DNA of 35,347 nt. Source: Candidatus Poribacteria bacterium (GTDB taxonomy: Bacteria; Poribacteria; WGA-4E; WGA-3G). Location of the stretch: positions 1 through 35,347 of the forward strand of contig JAJEET010000060.1 in the NCBI GenBank assembly GCA_022820835.1, written 5' to 3'. Made by a program: the position numbers and the translations under genes. Shown here piece after piece: positions 8,958 to 16,464 of this stretch (positions are counted from its first letter, which is position 1; each line of letters starts with the position of its first letter). The notes under the pieces are model-generated. The model was not told the DNA's origin, did no database searches, and was given only the letters and a program-made list of their open reading frames with translations.

Positions 8958-8986
8958 AACCCAACTTGTCACTAATAATTTCTTAA

Positions 8987-9001
8987 AATTGAATGACCTT
9001 G
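8987..9001 (-). repeat. Solo ISAs1-like end
   Basis: AATTGAATGACCTTG differs by one base from the IS right end at 125-139. On the minus strand it reads CAAGGTCATTCAATT and continues TTAAGAAATT, a stretch shared with the MITE left end at 22955. No partner end or duplication is visible nearby, so this is probably a relic. Confidence 0.5.
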
Positions 9002-9118
9002 GAGAAAATGGACAATTGGCTTGATTTTTGTTGGATAAATGATTAAAATTATAGCATGTAGAAGTATAACCCCGACCATTTTGATGGTTAACATATTTTT
9101 CGATGGGTGAGGTCTGAA

Positions 9119-9592
9119 ATGAATATCTTAGAAATGACAGAGGGCGAACTTTATAAAGCAGGACTTGAAGAATTGATAGGACAAATGGGGGCGACCTATA
9201 CGGAGCAGTTTCTCAAGCAGTGTAAACCTAACGATTACGATTACACGGCTGAGCGGCATAAATCTTTGGATGATGACCCAGATATCCCTACGATGGTCAA
9301 CCAGATTCGAGAGAGAAAAATCGCGCAGGAAGCGGAAGAACGTATCAGGACTGAAAGAATCGATGCATGGCGTAAAGGTTTACTTGAACTCACCAATATT
9401 GAAATCTGTGAACTTGGTGCTAAAATCCTTACGGATAAACTCGGAGTGCCCGGTTCCATAGCGTTTTGGCACCATCATTTCAAACAGAATGAATGGGCTC
9501 AGTCTGTAAATCTACCGCAGCAACCCGTGTCAGATGGTGACACTGATGCAATATTGACACAACAGAAACATGCAGCCGAATCACAAGATTAA
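9119..9592 (+). CDS. Small acidic protein with an internal duplication, function unknown
   Basis: 157 residues from the ATG at 9119, with GGTGAGG 6 nt upstream; an in-frame GTG at 9107 is less likely. The N-terminal segment ILEMTEGELYKAGLEEL(I)GQMG and a segment from about residue 87, LLELTNIEICELGAKILTDKLG, align without gaps (7 identities and many conservative pairs over 22 positions). The linker contains DYTAERHKSLDDD and IRERK. From memory this resembles short bacterial proteins with a pattern like G-LT--LG--G--RFLQQ, then DYT-ERH--L, which have no known function. No signal peptide or transmembrane segment is present. Confidence 0.6.
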   Translation: MNILEMTEGELYKAGLEELIGQMGATYTEQFLKQCKPNDYDYTAERHKSLDDDPDIPTMVNQIRERKIAQEAEERIRTERIDAWRKGLLELTNIEICELGAKILTDKLGVPGSIAFWHHHFKQNEWAQSVNLPQQPVSDGDTDAILTQQKHAAESQD

Positions 9593-9834
9593 TGTCCCCA
9601 ATATCCTTATCTGAAATGTGTTGTTAATCCCGTTAAGGGCAACAGGTGTTAATTGTCTGAAAAATCAGCAACCAATCCCCCACAAATACCTACCCACATT
9701 AGAAAAAATATCACACCACCAAACCCCTCTAAAACTAAATGGCTCTGATTGCAGATTTGCTTGACTTCTATTAATGTACCTGTTAATCTATCTTTAAAGA
9801 AGCGAATCTCATATCTCCTTGAAAGGAACAATTA

Positions 9835-10872
9835 ATGGAACAATGGATTGAACATCTTATTATTGACTTACCCAGTATAGCCCTTTTTCTCATCATAGCG
9901 GTAACGCTTTACACGCTCGGTAAAGGGGCAGACTGGCTTGTTGATGAAGCCGTTGCACTTTCAACACGGTGGGGCTTAGGCAAAGCCGTCATCGGCGCAA
10001 CGATTGTGAGTGTTGGTACGACAACACCAGAGGCGGCGGTCTCTGTACTATCTGCACTACAAGGAAAACCCGGTCTTGCACTCGGCAACGCCGTCGGTTC
10101 GATTATATGCGACACAGGACTTATCATCGGGTTGGCATCGCTCATCGCGCCGCTACCGCTTAACCGTCAACTGGCTTCACGGTTGTCAAACGTGCAGGTC
10201 GGTGCCGGTATCCTTATGGTAGCCGCGTGTTTCCCGTGGTCATCACCCATGAAAGTTTTTAGTGACGGCGGTGTTTTACCACGATTCGTCGGTGTCATCT
10301 TCATTATCCTGCTTGGACTCTATATCTGGCAGTCCATCCGATGGGCAGGTACAATGTCATCAGATACTGAAAGCACAGAAGAATCAGAGGCTGAGGAAGG
10401 GAACGCCTTCGGCACACTTGTTAAACTCATCGGGTCAATCGCTATCATTGTCGTCTCTGCGCAGATCTTGATTCCAGCTGTGAGTATCATGGCGGAACGC
10501 ATTGGCGTACCGAAACACATTATTTCGGCGACACTCGTTGCGTTCGGCACATCGCTCCCTGAACTGGTGACAGCAATAACAGCCGTCAGGCGTGGACACG
10601 GTGAATTGGCAGTCGGGAACATCATCGGTGCGGACATCCTGAACGTGCTTTTTGTCGCAGGTGTCTCCGCTGCAGCGACGCAAGGCGGTCTACAGGCAGA
10701 CGGACAATTTTTCCAATTCTTGTTCCCAGCGATGGTGTTCATCCTGATCGTTTTCCGGTGCGGTATCTTCGTATCGGGTGACCAGTTGAAACGTCCTTTC
10801 GGGATCGTCCTCGTCGCCACATGGCTTTTGGTGACAATCCTGAGTTATGTACTCTCGATTGAGATGCACTAA
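9835..10872 (+). CDS. Na+/Ca2+ exchanger family (CaCA) antiporter
   Basis: A 345-residue inner-membrane protein expected to exchange Ca2+ for Na+ or H+. It has the two signature alpha-repeats in inverted topology: alpha-1 GATIVSVGTTTPEA at 54-67 with GNAVGS at 84-89, and alpha-2 SATLVAFGTSLPELVTA at 231-247 with GNIIGADILN at 261-270. The ion-binding glutamates are E66 and E243. About ten hydrophobic helices flank an acidic cytoplasmic loop at 176-190. AAAGGAA lies 6 nt upstream of the ATG at 9835. Length fits YrbG-like bacterial members. The gene appears monocistronic, and a 7-bp repeat array follows it. Confidence 0.9.
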   Translation: MEQWIEHLIIDLPSIALFLIIAVTLYTLGKGADWLVDEAVALSTRWGLGKAVIGATIVSVGTTTPEAAVSVLSALQGKPGLALGNAVGSIICDTGLIIGLASLIAPLPLNRQLASRLSNVQVGAGILMVAACFPWSSPMKVFSDGGVLPRFVGVIFIILLGLYIWQSIRWAGTMSSDTESTEESEAEEGNAFGTLVKLIGSIAIIVVSAQILIPAVSIMAERIGVPKHIISATLVAFGTSLPELVTAITAVRRGHGELAVGNIIGADILNVLFVAGVSAAATQGGLQADGQFFQFLFPAMVFILIVFRCGIFVSGDQLKRPFGIVLVATWLLVTILSYVLSIEMH

Positions 10873-10935
10873 TAGTTATCAGGACTCAGTTATCAGTGTT
10901 TTAGCGATCAGCGATCAGCCGTCAGCGGTCAGTAA
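10873..10935. repeat. 7-bp unit repeat array
   Basis: Directly after the exchanger stop there are about eight units of mostly 7 bp: GTTATCA, GGACTCA, GTTATCA, an 8-mer, GCGATCA, GCGATCA, GCCGTCA, GCGGTCA. The frame of seven is kept while the unit sequence drifts. No spacers of CRISPR type are present. Confidence 0.7.
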
Positions 10936-11023
10936 GAGTCTCTCTTATAGGAAGAGACGGGTTAGAAACGCCATCGGCAAAGCAGGTGAAACCATTATTC
11001 CGTAGATAAGCATCTTGTGGTTC

Positions 11024-11056
11024 TTGAAAATTTGTGACAGTATGTGATAGTATAAT
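11024..11056 (+). promoter_or_regulatory. Weak promoter candidate for the PhyH-like gene
   Basis: A perfect TATAAT at 11051-11056 with TTGAAA at 11024-11029. The spacer is 21 bp, longer than usual, so the -35 assignment is doubtful. The start codon is about 47 bp downstream. Confidence 0.35.
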
Positions 11057-11102
11057 TCCAAGTTTTGACGAGTGTTCAAGAAGTTTCAAAGGAGGAACGA
11101 TA

Positions 11103-12284
11103 ATGAACAACGATCAATCACCTGAAAAAGAAGTCTATCGCGCACCGGCTTTTGCTGACTTTAATCCGGAACTGTCGGCACCCGGCCCGACACCTGAAAG
11201 ATTGGAACATTTGCGGGAACACGGCTTCGTCATCATCAACGATTTTGCTGACAATCCGTGGATCCCAATCCTACGAGAAGCGGGACGTCGCGTTACGCAA
11301 GCGTGTGCCCCCGAAAACGGTTACGAAGTCATCGACTGCTCTAAAGGCTATGTTCACCGCGCAGCAGAAAGCGAACCTTGGGCAATCCGAGGCATCATCC
11401 ATCCGGCTTTCAAAGAACCCACTTTTGCCGAATTTTACGGATCACCAGATTTCACTGGCTTCGTCAAATCTTGGTGCGGGGCAGAACCTGAGGAGCTCGT
11501 GATGACGAATATACTCCTCTGGTGCAATCCACGTAGAAACGAGCATAAACTCGGTTGGCACCGAGACGTAACATGGTGGGGCACCGGGAAGGGGTACTTC
11601 TCACAGGAAGAGGTCCGCGGAGACGGACCGGAGGCTTACTCCGAAGAAGTTGAGCGAATCCGTTGGAAAGAGATTCAAGAAAGGAACGAAAAATCCATCA
11701 CCGAACGGAACGGTGTCGGCATGTTTTTAGCACTCGCAGACGACGAATGCCACGAACTCGTGGTAGAGAGCCATAAACGCTGGCGCACCCCACTTGAGCA
11801 TGATGTCCTACTGCCGAAATCCATGAAGGATCAGGGTGTCCCCTATACACCGAGTTGGAACGGCACGGACCCGCTACCCGGTCAGGTTGCAATTCGGCTC
11901 AGACCGGGCGAGGCACTCATCCGTAACGGCGCAACAATCCATACCGGACATACCGTACCTGAGCGTGAACGCAACACGCTCTCCATCGGTTGGTCGAAGT
12001 GGGGCGGTCCCTCGGATGAGGAACCGACAGTCGCTGATGCGAGATTCGCATGGCAGCTCGATCCGGCTGTCCGAGAGGCACTCCCGCACGAATGGATGAA
12101 AACCGCTTGGGACCGTTGGGCTGCGAGATACAAACTCGGTGATAGACTTGAAGATCGCTACGCAGGCTTTGACATCCAACGTATCAAAGCTGGTGAAGTC
12201 GTCGGATGGCGCACCGAACTGGAGCGTCAAGCCGCCGCCGCAGGCGATAAGTGGGAACGCTACCAGACCATAGAAGCATCGTAG
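11103..12284 (+). CDS. Phytanoyl-CoA dioxygenase (PhyH) family Fe(II)/2-oxoglutarate oxygenase
   Basis: Predicted cytosolic non-haem iron oxygenase that hydroxylates an unknown substrate using 2-oxoglutarate and O2. I chose the ATG at 11103 (393 aa) because AAAGGAGG lies directly upstream. The iron-binding HxD is H153-R-D155 in GWHRDVTWW. The distal His is H280 or H283 in NGATIHTGHT, and R290 probably binds 2-oxoglutarate. Length and order of motifs are normal for the PhyH family, which is strongly expanded in Poribacteria as I recall. It is followed by a C(GNA)G hairpin at 12293 and converges on the broken secreted-protein gene, with a hairpin terminator between them. The substrate cannot be inferred. 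Confidence 0.85.
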   Translation: MNNDQSPEKEVYRAPAFADFNPELSAPGPTPERLEHLREHGFVIINDFADNPWIPILREAGRRVTQACAPENGYEVIDCSKGYVHRAAESEPWAIRGIIHPAFKEPTFAEFYGSPDFTGFVKSWCGAEPEELVMTNILLWCNPRRNEHKLGWHRDVTWWGTGKGYFSQEEVRGDGPEAYSEEVERIRWKEIQERNEKSITERNGVGMFLALADDECHELVVESHKRWRTPLEHDVLLPKSMKDQGVPYTPSWNGTDPLPGQVAIRLRPGEALIRNGATIHTGHTVPERERNTLSIGWSKWGGPSDEEPTVADARFAWQLDPAVREALPHEWMKTAWDRWAARYKLGDRLEDRYAGFDIQRIKAGEVVGWRTELERQAAAAGDKWERYQTIEAS

Positions 12285-12292
12285 GATTGAAA

Positions 12293-12309
12293 GGTTTTCG
12301 TAGAAAACC
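12293..12309 (+). repeat. C(GNA)G hairpin, copy 3
   Basis: GGTTTTC-GTA-GAAAACC is a perfect 7-bp stem with a GTA triloop. It is followed by CGTACTAAGTACTGTCAACT, a variant of the tail seen after the other copies. Confidence 0.7.
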
Positions 12310-12331
12310 GTACTAAGTACTGTCAACTATT

Positions 12332-12365
12332 AAAAAAAATAGGCGCGCTGTGAAAAGCGCGCCTA
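12332..12365 (-). terminator. Intrinsic terminator for the broken secreted-protein gene
   Basis: TAGGCGCGCT and AGCGCGCCTA (12340-12349 and 12356-12365) form a perfect 10-bp GC-rich stem with a 6-nt loop. On the minus strand it is followed by a run of T (12332-12339). It lies 20 bp past the stop of the minus-strand gene and could also stop readthrough from the PhyH gene. Confidence 0.8.
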
Positions 12366-12385
12366 CAACAAATAGAAATAGATGT

Positions 12386-13217
12386 TTATCTCTGTTTGAT
12401 GTCTGCCCAAGTTGTCGTCAACTTCCCTTGGGGTTCAACAGGTGTCAGCGGTGCGATTTCATCAAAGAAACTCTGCTGATCTGTTGCATCTTTCGGATAG
12501 ATCGTGACAGCGTCATGGGTCGCATCGTCAAAGTGGAGGTTGAAGTATGCAGAACCGCCGCCTTCACCGCATCGATAAAGGAGGACGTTCGCGCCTTTTT
12601 GCAACTCAACTTCAACGTTGTGAAGGATCGTTTTCGCCCCACCTGTCCATACGGAGTTGTTGTACCATTTTTCGCCGTTAATCCAGATATGGGCATGGTC
12701 GTCGTGTGCCGGGGACATGACGGAAGTCATAGCACTCGGTGCTTCAATAACGATAACAGCGTAGGTTTCGATGTTATCAACGGGTCCGCCTCTGTTCATG
12801 TTATTTCCGTCTGCAGGATCAATTTCAAAGACCGTCCACTCCCGAGTGCCACCGTTCCCTTTTGGCCAATCCATAGGGAAGGATTTTGTGCGGTTCAATC
12901 CGGCGATTGTTGAAAGTTCAACTTGTGTAATTTTACCGTTCGTGCCTTCATCAATAAGGTCTTTCGGCGCGGAAGCCCAAAACCGCCGTTGTTTTCGTAG
13001 TTGCCATCGGGACCATACCACTTCGTAATCCAGTTTTTGTTGCCAGCGTGGCTTTCTCTCAGATCGTCCCCGTTGGGGTTTGGGTTCGTTAGGAGTTCAC
13101 CCTCCTTCAAGGGCCCCCCTTCGATATCGTTGCCTGTGCGAATGCTGAATGTGAAATTCCAATAACCAGGATTAAAACAGCCGCAATCGCGACTGTCAGC
13201 TGATAAAAACTTTTCAT
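12386..13217 (-). pseudogene. Frameshifted paralogue of the downstream secreted protein
   Basis: Read across three frames this is a full-length relative of the gene at 13411-14241. The ATG at 13217 begins MKSFYQLTVAIAAVLIL, a signal peptide ending near AFAQ, then hits a stop. The middle frame gives GGPLKEGELLTNPNPNG up to NGGFG, and the third frame gives SAPKDLIDEGT to the end. The two shifts each fit loss of one base in a C/G run (+ strand CC at 13133-13134 and CCC at 12976-12978; adding a G in the coding strand restores the paralogue alignment). The C-terminal two thirds stay highly similar to the paralogue (WINGEKWYNNSVWTGGA, GANVLLYRCGEGGG) and the tail is GKLTTTWADIKQR. Promoter, leader hairpin, ribosome site and terminator look intact, so this is either a young pseudogene or a homopolymer sequencing error. 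Confidence 0.8.
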
Positions 13218-13252
13218 TAAAATTTGCTCCTTGTAGCCAATTCAAAAATAAA

Positions 13253-13271
13253 GCAGGCTTCGGGAACCTGC
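13253..13271 (-). promoter_or_regulatory. Leader hairpin shared by the two secreted-protein paralogues (copy 1)
   Basis: On the minus strand GCAGGTTCCCGAAGCCTGC folds into a short stem with one mismatch. It lies in the 5' leader, 35 nt before the ATG. A near-identical element (GCAGGTTCGCAAAGCCTGC) occurs at 14279-14297 before the paralogue. Confidence 0.5.
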
Positions 13272-13305
13272 GTGTTTCGTCAGAAAATTTATTGGGAATA
13301 TAAAT

Positions 13306-13334
13306 ATTATACACGCTTAACGAGGGTTTGTCAA
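13306..13334 (-). promoter_or_regulatory. Perfect sigma-70-type promoter for the broken paralogue
   Basis: On the minus strand TTGACA (13334-13329), a 17-bp spacer and TATAAT (13311-13306) match consensus at all 12 positions. Transcription would start near 13299 and give a leader of about 80 nt. Confidence 0.85.
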
Positions 13335-13357
13335 GTGTGTAACAGAACGCGATGAAC

Positions 13358-13394
13358 TATCAGTGCGATTTTTCGTAGAAAAATCGCACTGATA
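13358..13394 (+). repeat. C(GNA)G hairpin, copy 4 (17-bp perfect stem)
   Basis: The arms 13358-13374 (TATCAGTGCGATTTTTC) and 13378-13394 are fully complementary around the triloop GTA. It is the longest copy and includes the ACTGATA unit inside the stem. It lies between the two tandem paralogues. Confidence 0.75.
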
Positions 13395-13410
13395 ACTACC
13401 AAATATAGGC

Positions 13411-14241
13411 TTAGCGGTTCCGTTTAACATCTGCCCACGTCGTTGTGAGTTTACCGACCGGATCCACGGCTAAGACACCCTGGATTTCCTGAAAGAAACT
13501 TTTCTGATCTTGCGCCTTATCAGGATAGATGTCAGCAGCATCGTGCGTCGCATCGTCGAAGTGTAGGTTCATGTAGGCATCGCCGCCGGATTCACCACAC
13601 CGATAGAGGACGACGTTCGCGCCTTTTTTCAACTGAACTTCAACGTTGTAATCCACTGTCTCTGCGCCACCCGTCCATACGGAGTTGTTATACCACTTCT
13701 CACCGTTAATCCAGATCTGTGCATGGTCATCATGTGCGGGAGACATAACGGCTTCCCTGTCCGCCGGCAAATCAATAACACAGATCGCATAAGTATCAAT
13801 GTTATCTGCGGGCCCATCCCTGTTCATATGATGCGAGTTCGCTGGGTCAAATTCAAAGATTTCCCACGAGCGCGTTCCACCGTTGCCACCGGGCCACTCC
13901 ATATCAATGGTCTGCGTCAGTTGTAAACCTTTGACCGTTGAAAGCGTGAGTTGCGTAAGTTTGCCACCGGTGCCTTCGTCAATGAGGTCTCTTCGCGCCG
14001 TAGCCCCGAACCCACCATTATTTTCGTAGTTCCCATCGGGGCCATACCATTTGGTAATCCAGTTTTTGTGACCTGCATGGTTTTCGTTCAACTCTCCGGC
14101 AGGGTCCACGAACCAGTCCGCCTCTTTTATAGGACCATCGTCAATATTGACTTTGCCTTGCGCATAAGCGAACTGCACAAGGCTCATCGCCATGAAAAAA
14201 ATTGTTGCTACAGTGAGTGCCAATTGATAAGTGGTCTTCAT
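13411..14241 (-). CDS. Secreted protein with KL-TTTW tail, probable beta-sandwich binding domain
   Basis: A 276-residue exported protein. Residues 1-28 are a signal peptide (MKTTYQLALTVATIFFMAMS to AYAQ). The mature part has an aromatic and glycine-rich region (NWITKWYGPDGNYENNGGFG) and a segment like carbohydrate-binding jelly-roll folds: DDHAQIWINGEKWYNNS, then VQLKKGANVVLYRCGE. No catalytic motif is recognised. It ends GKLTTTWADVKRNR, a tail shared with the broken paralogue and with the LamG protein at 19381. AGGAG precedes the ATG at 14241. A near-consensus promoter at 14520-14548 implies a leader of about 270 nt. Function unknown; a cell-surface or secreted ligand-binding role is inferred. 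Confidence 0.75.
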   Translation of the reverse strand: MKTTYQLALTVATIFFMAMSLVQFAYAQGKVNIDDGPIKEADWFVDPAGELNENHAGHKNWITKWYGPDGNYENNGGFGATARRDLIDEGTGGKLTQLTLSTVKGLQLTQTIDMEWPGGNGGTRSWEIFEFDPANSHHMNRDGPADNIDTYAICVIDLPADREAVMSPAHDDHAQIWINGEKWYNNSVWTGGAETVDYNVEVQLKKGANVVLYRCGESGGDAYMNLHFDDATHDAADIYPDKAQDQKSFFQEIQGVLAVDPVGKLTTTWADVKRNR

Positions 14242-14278
14242 AAAAATTTGTCTCCTTATAAAGAAAATAGAATAAGCA

Positions 14279-14297
14279 GCAGGCTTTGCGAACCTGC
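14279..14297 (-). promoter_or_regulatory. Leader hairpin shared by the two secreted-protein paralogues (copy 2)
   Basis: Minus strand GCAGGTTCGCAAAGCCTGC, 37 nt before the ATG. It differs from copy 1 at three positions. Part of it (AGGCTTTGC on the plus strand) is directly repeated at 14298-14306. Confidence 0.5.
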
Positions 14298-14337
14298 AGG
14301 CTTTGCAATAAAGTTAGGGAATCTGAATATAATTGAA

Positions 14338-14473
14338 GGTGTTTCATATTTTAGACCACATTCTGTTAGATTGTGGTCCTTGCGAAACGTGAATGGAAGT
14401 CCTATTGCCTCTAAAGGTTACCGCAAACTTACAATAGACGGTACGAGGCTTTCGTCGCGAAGAATGAAACACC
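14338..14473 (-). ncRNA. Possible structured leader RNA or regulatory RNA
   Basis: This part of the 270-nt leader of the secreted-protein gene has nested pairing. The ends GGTGTTTCAT (14338-14347) and ATGAAACACC (14464-14473) are perfectly complementary over 10 bp. Inside, GTCCTATTG (14399-14407) pairs with CAATAGAC (14432-14439) with one bulge. A second hairpin, GACCACA with TGTGGTC (14354-14378), has an inner TCT/AGA extension. The pattern is a closed multi-branch fold. It matches no riboswitch class that I recognise. Single-sequence pairing is only suggestive. Confidence 0.35.
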
Positions 14474-14519
14474 CTCATATAATTCGCATTTACTAAGGTG
14501 TTTTAAACGTAACGCATAT

Positions 14520-14548
14520 ATCATACATTTTCAACAAAATTTTGTCAA
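14520..14548 (-). promoter_or_regulatory. Promoter for the intact secreted-protein gene
   Basis: On the minus strand TTGACA (14548-14543), a 17-bp spacer and TATGAT (14525-14520). This is 11 of 12 consensus positions. The predicted start is near 14513, about 270 nt before the ATG. Confidence 0.7.
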
Positions 14549-14587
14549 ATATTTTATAACACAAAGGTTTGTGCAAACATTCTTAAC

Positions 14588-14621
14588 TGACAACCGAGTA
14601 CTGCGTACCGACAACTAATTA
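14588..14621. repeat. Short degenerate 7-bp unit array
   Basis: ACTGACA, ACCGAGT, ACTGCGT, ACCGACA, ACTAATT in tandem, just past the end of the MutL-like gene and touching its stop. It resembles the right halves of the larger arrays. Confidence 0.45.
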
Positions 14622-16439
14622 TGAAGTCGGATAGGTATCTAAGGCGGTCTGCCATTTTGTGAGTTGGGCAACGCGTTGTGCAGCATCCGTCGGTACTTCA
14701 AGCGGTCGCCCGCGGGTATCAATCACCAATCCGACGATCCCCCCCGTCACTTCTGCTTCAACCGCGTGCCCGTTTCCGGCACCGAGATCGAACCGACGTG
14801 ACGGTTGGAGTTTCAGCGTCGCCTTTTCGCCTGATGGCAGCAGATAGCGTCGCAGTTCACCAAACGGGATATTTTCATCGACCAGAGACATCCCTTCGCC
14901 ACTGATCTGAACGGTCAGACATTCGTCACCTTCATTCGCAACACCGACAGGCACAATGGCTGTACCCAGATGAATGAGACAGTCGCGCTCAAAAACTTGG
15001 GTGGCAGCTTCAGGGTTGACTTGCGCGAGGACACCGAGTTGCGGCATCATAAAGATACTGTCAACAGCAAGGTGCGTTATGCCTTCCGGTTGGAAGGCGT
15101 CTATCATCATGAGCATCGCTTGTTGACGGCGCGGCGCGTGCGATAAAACGCCACCACTTCCAATAATCATATCTAATGCGGTCATATTGACGAGCGTTTG
15201 ACCGCTTTCCGCCTGAGAGAAGGCTTCGGAGATAGTCCGTTGCTGTTGGACACCCCGCAATTCTACGGCGAGTTGTTTGTGCTGTTCAAAGGCGAGTCGA
15301 AGTGCCTCACGTGCAATCGCCTGCTCCAGAATCAACTCTTGTAAGGTTTGTGGAATCGTTGTCGGTCGAATCATCTTATTCTTGACACGATTTCGGAGAT
15401 CCCCCACTTCAATCTCAAACGGGACCCATCGGAGAACGTTTTCCAAACCCGCCTCAGCGAGGACATTCGAGACGCTGTAACTCATACCCAGGTTCGCACT
15501 CACCGTTCTGTTGAAGATCGGTTCCGCCTCCCTATTCTTGAAAACGGAAAAGACATCCGTTGTCGCGCCACCGATGTCAACACCGACGACCTCAATACCC
15601 TGTTGTGTGGAGACTGTCTGAATGATTTCACCAACGGCACCGGGGGTCGGCATAATCGGCGCATCTGTCCAATCAATGAGTTTCTTGTAGCCGGGTGCGT
15701 GTGCCATGACGTGATCAAGGAACTGTTCCTGAATCTTGTGGCGTGTCGGCATCAGGTTTTCACGTTCCAAAACGGGACGAAGGTTGTCTACCATCTCCAG
15801 TGCCATCACATCTTGTAGACGTTCCTGAATCGCGTCGCGGGCATCCGTGTTTCCAGCATAGATGAGCGGGAGCTCATACGCAATCCCCAAACGCGGTCTC
15901 GGACGTGCAGCGGCGATAATCTCTGCTAATTCAACAACGTGTGAAGTCGTGCCACCATCAACACCGCCAGAGAGGAGTAGCATATCAGGGCGGAGATGCC
16001 GGATACGTTCAATTTTTTCGTGTGGGAGGCGTTTGTCGTTAGAGGCGATGACATCCATGACAATCGCACCGGCACCGAGCGCGGCACGTTCCGCACTTTC
16101 GCCTGTAAGGTTACGGACAACACCTGCCACCATCATCTGGAGTCCACCCCCTGCACTACTCGTCGAGATGTAGATGTCTACGCCTTCGTCGCCGTTTTGT
16201 GGTTTGATGATGGCACCGTTATCAAGGAGTCTACGTCCTGCCAATTCCTCGACCTCAGTGACGGCATTGATAACGCCTGCCGTTACATCTTCAACAGGTG
16301 CCTCAACGGTCGTCGGTGCTTCACCGCGGACGATGAGTTGGTATTCGTCGCCGCGTTTTTCGATGAGAATCGCTTTTGTCGTTGTACTGCCACAATCGGT
16401 AGCAAGAATAGAGCGGATGTCCGCCGCCGGTTTGTTCAT
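14619..16439 (-). CDS. MutL/GlmL-type ASKHA ATPase (glutamate-mutase accessory family)
   Basis: A 606-residue cytosolic protein. The actin/Hsp70-type phosphate motifs are visible: DCGSTTTKA at 15-23, STSSAGGGL near 92-100 and DIGGATTD at 288-295. The sequence matches the MutL/GlmL family, whose best-known member is encoded between the two subunits of the B12-dependent glutamate (methylaspartate) mutase and is thought to reactivate or assist it. No mutase subunit (GlmS or GlmE) is in this window. Instead the gene follows a sugar isomerase by 25 bp on the same strand, and AGGAGA precedes its ATG. The role is therefore uncertain: it may serve a mutase encoded elsewhere or another radical or B12 enzyme. 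Confidence 0.8.
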   Translation of the reverse strand: MNKPAADIRSILATDCGSTTTKAILIEKRGDEYQLIVRGEAPTTVEAPVEDVTAGVINAVTEVEELAGRRLLDNGAIIKPQNGDEGVDIYISTSSAGGGLQMMVAGVVRNLTGESAERAALGAGAIVMDVIASNDKRLPHEKIERIRHLRPDMLLLSGGVDGGTTSHVVELAEIIAAARPRPRLGIAYELPLIYAGNTDARDAIQERLQDVMALEMVDNLRPVLERENLMPTRHKIQEQFLDHVMAHAPGYKKLIDWTDAPIMPTPGAVGEIIQTVSTQQGIEVVGVDIGGATTDVFSVFKNREAEPIFNRTVSANLGMSYSVSNVLAEAGLENVLRWVPFEIEVGDLRNRVKNKMIRPTTIPQTLQELILEQAIAREALRLAFEQHKQLAVELRGVQQQRTISEAFSQAESGQTLVNMTALDMIIGSGGVLSHAPRRQQAMLMMIDAFQPEGITHLAVDSIFMMPQLGVLAQVNPEAATQVFERDCLIHLGTAIVPVGVANEGDECLTVQISGEGMSLVDENIPFGELRRYLLPSGEKATLKLQPSRRFDLGAGNGHAVEAEVTGGIVGLVIDTRGRPLEVPTDAAQRVAQLTKWQTALDTYPTS

Positions 16440-16464
16440 ACAATTTCGTCTCCTGTTATAATTT

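Noticed and set aside
9649..9831. 60-codon minus-strand frame with a hydrophobic segment between the small protein and the exchanger gene
   Set aside because: It starts with TTG, has no ribosome site and overlaps the ribosome site of the exchanger. I see nothing else firm in 9593-9834.
10873..10935. Tandem short repeats considered as a CRISPR remnant
   Set aside because: Units are 7 bp with no spacers, and no cas gene is present.
12350..12913. Open frame of 187 codons on the plus strand across the broken secreted-protein gene
   Set aside because: The minus strand shows strong similarity to the intact paralogue and has promoter and terminator. The plus frame is a by-product.
14619..16439. 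Reading the MutL-like gene as DNA mismatch-repair MutL
   Set aside because: The sequence has Hsp70/actin-type phosphate motifs and none of the GHKL ATPase motifs of mismatch-repair MutL. Only the name is shared.
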